From positions 1 through 64,000 of the forward strand of contig NZ_VTOM01000020.1 in assembly GCF_009765365.1 (NCBI RefSeq): DNA of 64,000 nt, read 5' to 3'. Made by a program: the position numbers and the translations under genes. Position 1 is the first letter of the stretch. The number at the start of each line of letters is the position of its first letter. The stretch comes from Antarcticirhabdus aurantiaca. Its GTDB lineage: Bacteria > Pseudomonadota > Alphaproteobacteria > Rhizobiales > Rhizobiaceae. The notes beneath the pieces were generated by a model, which saw nothing but the letters and a program-made list of their open reading frames with translations, did not search any database and was not told where the DNA came from. Below are positions 59,255 to 64,000 of this stretch, in pieces.

Positions 59255-62207
59255 GGAGACGCTCTCCCTCGGGATCGAAGAACACGGGGTTCACCACTTC
59301 CACCTCGATCGGCCCGTCCGGCATTGGCACGAACAGCCGCTCGCCCATCCGGGCGCGACCGTTGCGGACCACCGCCAGCGCGAAGGAGCGCCCGAGTGCG
59401 GCCGAGCGGTAGGACGAGGTGACGTGGCCGATCATGGTCATCGGCACCGGCTCGTTCGGGTCGGCGACGATCTGCGCGCCCTCTTCCAGGACGGTCAGCG
59501 GGTTGACCGTCCTGAGGCCGACGAGCTGCTTGCGGTTCGGCGCGAGAAGGTCGGGGCGCGTCATGCCGCGCTTGCCCACGAAGTCCGCCTTCTTCTTCGA
59601 CACGGCCCAGCCGAGGCCCGCATCGTCGGCGGTCATCGTGCCGTCGGTCTCCTGGCCGATGATGATGTAGCCCTTCTCGGCGCGAAGGACGTGCATGGTC
59701 TCGGTGCCGTAGGGCACGAGCCCGAGCGGCCGGGCGGCCTCGCGGAGCCTGTCCCAGACGGCGCGCACGCCGTCCGCCGGCAGGTTCAGCTCGAAGCCGG
59801 TCTCGCCGGTGAAGGACACGCGGAAGAAGCGGCAGGGCAGGCCCATGACGGTGGCCATGCCGACCGACATGTGCGGCATGGCGGCGGCCGAGATGTCGAG
59901 CCCCTCCACGAAGGGGGCGACGAGCTCGCGCGCCTTCGGCCCCTGCACGGCGATCGTGCCCCACTCCTCGGTGATCGAGGTCAGCCAGACGTCGAGCTCG
60001 GGGAACTCGGTCTGGCGGTAGTCCTCCATCATGTTGAGGACGCGCGGCGCCCCGCCGGTCGTGGTGGTCACGTGCCAGCGGTTCTCGTCGATCCGCGCCG
60101 CGATGCCGTCGTCGATGACGAAGCCGGGTTCCGAGAGCAGGATCACGTATCGGCAGCGCCCGACCGCGAGGTTGGAGAGCGGCGTCGCGTAGATCAGGTC
60201 GAGGAACTTCGCGGCGTCTCGGCCCGTCACCTCGATCTTGCCGAGCGTCGAGGCGTCGAAGAGGCCGCCGGCCTCGCGGACCGTGCGGCATTCGCGGACG
60301 ACCGCCTCGTCCATCGATTCGTTCTTCGGAAAGTACCAGGCGCGCTTCCACTGGCCGACATCCTCGAACACCGCGCCTTCTGCCGCGGCGCTGTCGTGGA
60401 TCGGCGTGCGGCGCACGGGGTCGAAGAGCGCGCCCTTGGCGCGGCCGGCGATCGTGCCGAAGGTGATCGGCGTGAAAGGCGCGCGGAAGGTGGTCAGCCC
60501 GACCTCGGGCATGGAGCGGCCGAGCTTCTCGGCGGCGATGCCGAGGCCGTTGATGTTGGAGGTCTTGCCCTGGTCGGTCGCCATGCCGTTGGTGGTGAAG
60601 CGCTTGATGTGCTCCACCGAGCGGAAGCCTTCGGCCACCGCGAGGCCGATGTCCTTGGCGGTGACGTCGTTCTGCCAGTCCACGAAGGCCTTGCCCGCGC
60701 CCGGCCGCTTCACCGCCGGCGTCGCGCCCGCAACGCCGCCACCATGCGGCGCGAGGCCCGCGACGGTCGGCATGGCCCCCTTGCCACCGACGGCCGCCTG
60801 AGCCTCGGCAAAGGCTGCGGCGAGGTCGAAGGTGCCGTTGCCCGCGCCCACCGGGACGCAGTTCTGCGCCGGCTTGCCCGGCACGAAGGATTGGAGGCCT
60901 TCAACGAAGGTCAGGCCGCCGCGCGACTGCGAGAACAGATGGACGGAGGGCGTGAAGCCGCCGGACATCAGCAGCGCGTCGCACTCGATGCCGCGATTGT
61001 CGCCGCCGGTGCGCAGCTCTTCGAGGACGATGCCGCGCACGCGCTTGCCCCCCCGCACCGCCTTGACGCCGTAGCCCGTCAGCACCTCGATGCCGGCCGC
61101 CCGGGCCTCGCGGATCGGCGCCGTTTCCGGCTCCTCGCGAAGGTCGATGATGGCCGGCACGTCGACGCCCGCGGCCTTGAGGTCGAGGGCGGCGAAATAG
61201 GCCGCGTCGTGCGCGGTGAAGACGCAGACGCGCCGTCCGACCGCGACGCCGTACTCGTTGAGGTATTGCCGGCCGGCGCTCGCCAGCATGACGCCCGGCC
61301 GGTCGTTGTCGGGGAAGACGAGCGGTCGCTCGATGGCGCCGCAGGCAAGCACCACCTTCTCCGCGCGCACCTGCCATTGACGCTCGCGCGGAGCGTCGGC
61401 GGCGGGCGTCGCCTCGTGCTCGGTCAGCTTCTCGCCGAGCGCCACCATGTTCTGCGCGTAGTAGCCGAAGGCCTGGGTCCGCGGCAGCAGGCGCACGTTG
61501 GGCATGGAAACCAGCCGCGCCACCGTCGCGTCCACCCAGCGCATGCCGGGCTTGCCGTCGACCAGCGCCGTGTCGCTCTCGACCCGCAGCCAGCCGCCGA
61601 AGCGCTCGTTCTCGTCGCAGATGACGACCTCGTCGCCGTTCTCCGCGGCCGCGAGCGCCGCCGTGAGGCCCGCCGGCCCACCGCCGACGACGAGCACGTC
61701 GCAGTGCAGGAAGCGGTTGGCGTAGATGTCGGGGTCGGCCTCCTCCGGCGCACTTCCCAGGCCCGCCGCGGCGCGGATGTTCGGCTCGTAGACCCTGGCC
61801 CAGAAGCTCTTCGGCCACATGAAGGTCTTGTAGTAGAAGCCGGCCGTCAGGAAGCGCCCGAACAGCGAGTTCACCGCGCCGACGTCGAAGTCGAGCGTCG
61901 GCCAGCGGTTCTGGCTGACGGCCTCGAGCCCCTGATAGAGCGGCTGCTGGGTCGCGCGGATGTTGGGCTGGCGCCGCGCCGCGTCGCGCCGCACTTCGAC
62001 GAGCGCGCTCGGCTCCTCGGAGCCCGCGCCGAGGATTCCGCGCGGCCGATGGTACTTGAAGGAGCGACCGGTGAGATGGATGCCGTTGGCGAGGAGCGCC
62101 GAGGCGAGCGTGTCGCCCTCCAACCCCTCATAGGGGTTGTTGTCGAAGGTGAAGCGGATGCGGCGCTCGCCAAGGCGCCCGCGCGAGGCGATGCGGTGCG
62201 TCTTCAT
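59247..62207 (-). CDS. soxA: Sarcosine oxidase alpha subunit
   Basis: Large subunit, 986 residues. The N-terminal ferredoxin-like region (RIRFTFDNNPYEGLEGDTLA) and an NAD-binding domain (VLVVGGGPAGLTAALAAA) come first. The C-terminal half is a folate-binding aminomethyltransferase domain (GCV_T; GSTLGKIEV-type start, VSFTGETGFELNLP, EKGYIIIGQETDGT). It hands the methylene from sarcosine to tetrahydrofolate. The start at 62207 overlaps the soxD stop as ATGA. Confidence 0.95.
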   Translation of the reverse strand: MKTHRIASRGRLGERRIRFTFDNNPYEGLEGDTLASALLANGIHLTGRSFKYHRPRGILGAGSEEPSALVEVRRDAARRQPNIRATQQPLYQGLEAVSQNRWPTLDFDVGAVNSLFGRFLTAGFYYKTFMWPKSFWARVYEPNIRAAAGLGSAPEEADPDIYANRFLHCDVLVVGGGPAGLTAALAAAENGDEVVICDENERFGGWLRVESDTALVDGKPGMRWVDATVARLVSMPNVRLLPRTQAFGYYAQNMVALGEKLTEHEATPAADAPRERQWQVRAEKVVLACGAIERPLVFPDNDRPGVMLASAGRQYLNEYGVAVGRRVCVFTAHDAAYFAALDLKAAGVDVPAIIDLREEPETAPIREARAAGIEVLTGYGVKAVRGGKRVRGIVLEELRTGGDNRGIECDALLMSGGFTPSVHLFSQSRGGLTFVEGLQSFVPGKPAQNCVPVGAGNGTFDLAAAFAEAQAAVGGKGAMPTVAGLAPHGGGVAGATPAVKRPGAGKAFVDWQNDVTAKDIGLAVAEGFRSVEHIKRFTTNGMATDQGKTSNINGLGIAAEKLGRSMPEVGLTTFRAPFTPITFGTIAGRAKGALFDPVRRTPIHDSAAAEGAVFEDVGQWKRAWYFPKNESMDEAVVRECRTVREAGGLFDASTLGKIEVTGRDAAKFLDLIYATPLSNLAVGRCRYVILLSEPGFVIDDGIAARIDENRWHVTTTTGGAPRVLNMMEDYRQTEFPELDVWLTSITEEWGTIAVQGPKARELVAPFVEGLDISAAAMPHMSVGMATVMGLPCRFFRVSFTGETGFELNLPADGVRAVWDRLREAARPLGLVPYGTETMHVLRAEKGYIIIGQETDGTMTADDAGLGWAVSKKKADFVGKRGMTRPDLLAPNRKQLVGLRTVNPLTVLEEGAQIVADPNEPVPMTMIGHVTSSYRSAALGRSFALAVVRNGRARMGERLFVPMPDGPIEVEVVNPVFFDPEGERLHG

Positions 62208-62605
62208 CGTGCGCTCTCCCCCTCGCCCGCGGCCGGCCCGTCCGGCGCTCCGGTCGCGCCGAGCTTCGGCGCGACGCCTGGATTGGCGCCCGCGCCGAAG
62301 AGCGCCGGCGACCAGTCGGCCGTCTCGTCGATCTCGGGGGCAGCCTCGCCCGCCTTGTAGAAGGCGTAGAACTTGTCGGTCACGGAATGGCGCGCGGCGT
62401 TGAAGAAGCGCCCGCAGCCGTGGATGTGGCGCCAGCGCTCCAGGACGAGGCCGCGATTGTTGGTGCGGATGTAGAGGCTCTCGGCGACCGCCTCGTCGTC
62501 GAGCGTCTCGGTCGCGGCGGGTCGGGAGACGTGCGCCTCGCCGGCGTGGCGGAACTCCAGTTCCGGCCGCGCTTCCTCGCAATAAGGGCAGTGGATCAAC
62601 AGCAT
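62204..62605 (-). CDS. soxD: Sarcosine oxidase delta subunit
   Basis: Small zinc-binding subunit, 133 residues. The metal site is formed by HCPYCEEARPELEF near the start and HIHGCGRFF later. The C-terminal tail (about 95-133; APKLGATGAPDGPAAGEGE) is Gly/Ala rich and longer than usual, probably disordered. It lies 32 nt after soxB and overlaps soxA. Confidence 0.93.
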   Translation of the reverse strand: MLLIHCPYCEEARPELEFRHAGEAHVSRPAATETLDDEAVAESLYIRTNNRGLVLERWRHIHGCGRFFNAARHSVTDKFYAFYKAGEAAPEIDETADWSPALFGAGANPGVAPKLGATGAPDGPAAGEGESAR

Positions 62606-62637
62606 CGGGCGAAGATCTCGCGTCGCGGATGAATTGG

Positions 62638-63891
62638 TTAATGTGCCACCGCAGCCGCCGCCGCTTCGTCGATGAAGCGGCCGGAGCGGAAGCGGTCGAG
62701 CGTGAAGGCGGCGTTGAGCCGGTGCGGCTCGTCCCGGGCGATGGTGTGGGCGAAGACGTGCCCCGAGCCCGGCGTCGCCTTGAAGCCGCCCGTGCCCCAG
62801 CCGCAGTTGACGTAGAGCCCGGCGACCGGCGTCTTCGACAGGATCGGCGAGCGGTCGGGCGTCACGTCCACGATGCCGCCCCAGGAGCGCAGCATCCGCA
62901 TGCGCCGGAACATCGGGAACATCTCGCAGATGGCGTCGAGCGTGTGGTTCAGGATGTGGAGGCTGCCGGTCTGCGAATAGGACGGATACTGGTCCGTTCC
63001 CGCGCCGATGACGAGCTCGCCCTTGTCGGACTGCGAGATGTAGGCGTGGACCGTGTTCGACATGACGACGCAGGGAAAGCACGGCTTGACCGGCTCCGAA
63101 ACCAGCGCCTGCAGCGGAAAGCTTTCCAGCGGCATGCGAACGCCCGCCATCTCCATGACGACCGAAGTGTTGCCGGCGGCGACCACGCCGACCTTGCCCG
63201 CGCCGACGAAGCCGCGGCTCGTCTCGACGCCGCGGATGGCGCCGTCCGCCCCGCGGCGGATGCCGGTGACGGTGGTGTTCTGGAGGATGTGGACGCCGCG
63301 CGCCGACGCCGCGCGGGCATAGCCCCAGGCGACCGCGTCGTGGCGCGCCGTGCCGCCGCGGCGCTGCAGCGCGCCGCCGACCACGGGGAAGCGCGCGTCC
63401 TTGGAGATGTTCAGCGGCGGGCAGTAGCTCTTGCACTCCTCCGGCGTCAGCCACTCGTTGTCGACGCCGTTGAGGCGGTTCGAGTGGATGTGGCGCTTGG
63501 AGACCTGCACGTCGTGGACGTTGTGCTGGATCATCAGGACGCCGCGCGGCGAGTACATGACGTTGTAGTTGAGGTCCTGGGACAGGCCCTCCCACAGCTT
63601 CACGGCGTGATCGTAAAGACCCGCGGATTCGTCGTAGAGGTAGTTGGAGCGGATGATCGTCGTGTTGCGGCCGGTGTTGCCGCCGCCGAGCCAGCCCTTC
63701 TCGATCACCGCGACGTTGGTGATCCCGTGCTCCTTGGCGAGGTAGTAGGCGGTCGCCAGCCCGTGGCCGCCGGCACCGACGATCACGACGTCGTAGTAGC
63801 TCTTCGGCTCGGGCGAGGCCCACTGCTCGCCCCAGCCGGAATAGCCTCGGAAGGCTTCGCGGGCGATCGCGAATGCGGAAAATCGACGCAT
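62638..63891 (-). CDS. soxB: Sarcosine oxidase beta subunit
   Basis: Catalytic flavoprotein, 417 residues, oxidising sarcosine to glycine. The FAD motif is YDVVIVGAGGHGLATAYYLA near residue 33; RNTTIIRSNYLYDES contributes to the covalent FMN/FAD region, and CGWGTGGFKATPGSG is the C-terminal flavin loop. The start MRRFSAFAIAREAF is standard for the family. First gene of soxBDAG; the promoter should be in 63892-64000, where I see no clear motif. Confidence 0.96.
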   Translation of the reverse strand: MRRFSAFAIAREAFRGYSGWGEQWASPEPKSYYDVVIVGAGGHGLATAYYLAKEHGITNVAVIEKGWLGGGNTGRNTTIIRSNYLYDESAGLYDHAVKLWEGLSQDLNYNVMYSPRGVLMIQHNVHDVQVSKRHIHSNRLNGVDNEWLTPEECKSYCPPLNISKDARFPVVGGALQRRGGTARHDAVAWGYARAASARGVHILQNTTVTGIRRGADGAIRGVETSRGFVGAGKVGVVAAGNTSVVMEMAGVRMPLESFPLQALVSEPVKPCFPCVVMSNTVHAYISQSDKGELVIGAGTDQYPSYSQTGSLHILNHTLDAICEMFPMFRRMRMLRSWGGIVDVTPDRSPILSKTPVAGLYVNCGWGTGGFKATPGSGHVFAHTIARDEPHRLNAAFTLDRFRSGRFIDEAAAAAVAH

Positions 63892-64000
63892 AAGCTGGCG
63901 GTCCTCGGGGTTGGGATCGATACGGGATGCAGGCGTGGATGCTCGACATCCGACGCCGCCTCAATGTCCTACCCTGTTGCGCCGAGAACTGTGCTCGAAA

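Noticed and set aside
58706-63891. Thiosulfate-oxidising Sox system, suggested by the symbols soxA/B/D/G
   Set aside because: The proteins are sarcosine oxidase subunits (flavin and folate-binding motifs), not the c-type cytochrome or SoxYZ proteins of sulfur oxidation.

Overview
This is a GC-rich chromosomal window with dense gene packing and many ATGA/GTGA overlaps. It fits a Hyphomicrobiales (Rhizobiales) alphaproteobacterium. The main evidence is the motA-fliM-fliN-fliG-flhB block divergent from flgF-fliI, the N-acetylglutaminylglutamine amide (NAGGN) osmolyte trio, and NAD-dependent molybdenum formate dehydrogenase with a LysR regulator. Aurantimonadaceae or a neighbouring family is plausible, but I cannot fix the family. 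I saw no rRNA, tRNA, CRISPR array, phage or classical insertion sequence. No gap between genes exceeds about 300 bases.

Layout. 1-9.9 kb: truncated chemoreceptor, ferritin-like protein, release factor 3, dual-specificity-type phosphatase, DUF2188, phosphoglycolate phosphatase, transglutaminase-like protein, MaoC/SDR pair, MDR reductase, EamA exporter. 10-14.7 kb: the NAGGN operon (asnO, ngg, M42 peptidase). 15-24 kb: HAD phosphatase, polysaccharide deacetylase, then fdsGBA-fdhD-fdsD behind a LysR gene. 24-31.5 kb: TerC-like protein, queF, a RibB with a degenerate cyclohydrolase domain, GH13 enzyme, cysG, threonine dehydratase. 31.6-39.5 kb: flagellar switch, motor and export genes. 39.7-55.2 kb: a reductive pyrimidine-degradation island with an ABC importer, dihydropyrimidinase, carbamoyl amidohydrolase, omega-aminotransferase, RutR, and PreA/PreT. 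A GGDEF-EAL protein sits inside it. 55.2-58.6 kb: a small cluster of membrane protein, winged-helix regulator, second cis-prenyltransferase and B12-binding radical SAM enzyme, with two matching palindromes. 58.7-63.9 kb: heterotetrameric sarcosine oxidase soxBDAG.

How they work together. PreT/PreA reduce uracil or thymine, the hydantoinase opens the ring, the M20-type amidohydrolase removes the carbamoyl group, and the aminotransferase moves the amino group of beta-alanine to pyruvate. RutR-like operators lie before the aminotransferase operon and before preT. Formate dehydrogenase and sarcosine oxidase both belong to one-carbon metabolism.

Most notable structure. Six copies of a composite inverted-hairpin repeat are scattered through the window. 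Five are short (about 120-200 bp). In the sixth the two ends are about 0.5 kb apart and enclose a DUF559 (Vsr-like nuclease fold) gene. The family start codon of that gene lies inside a conserved box of the repeat. This suggests a nuclease-carrying element with short deletion derivatives. The cis-prenyltransferase/radical SAM cluster is the second candidate for an undescribed system.
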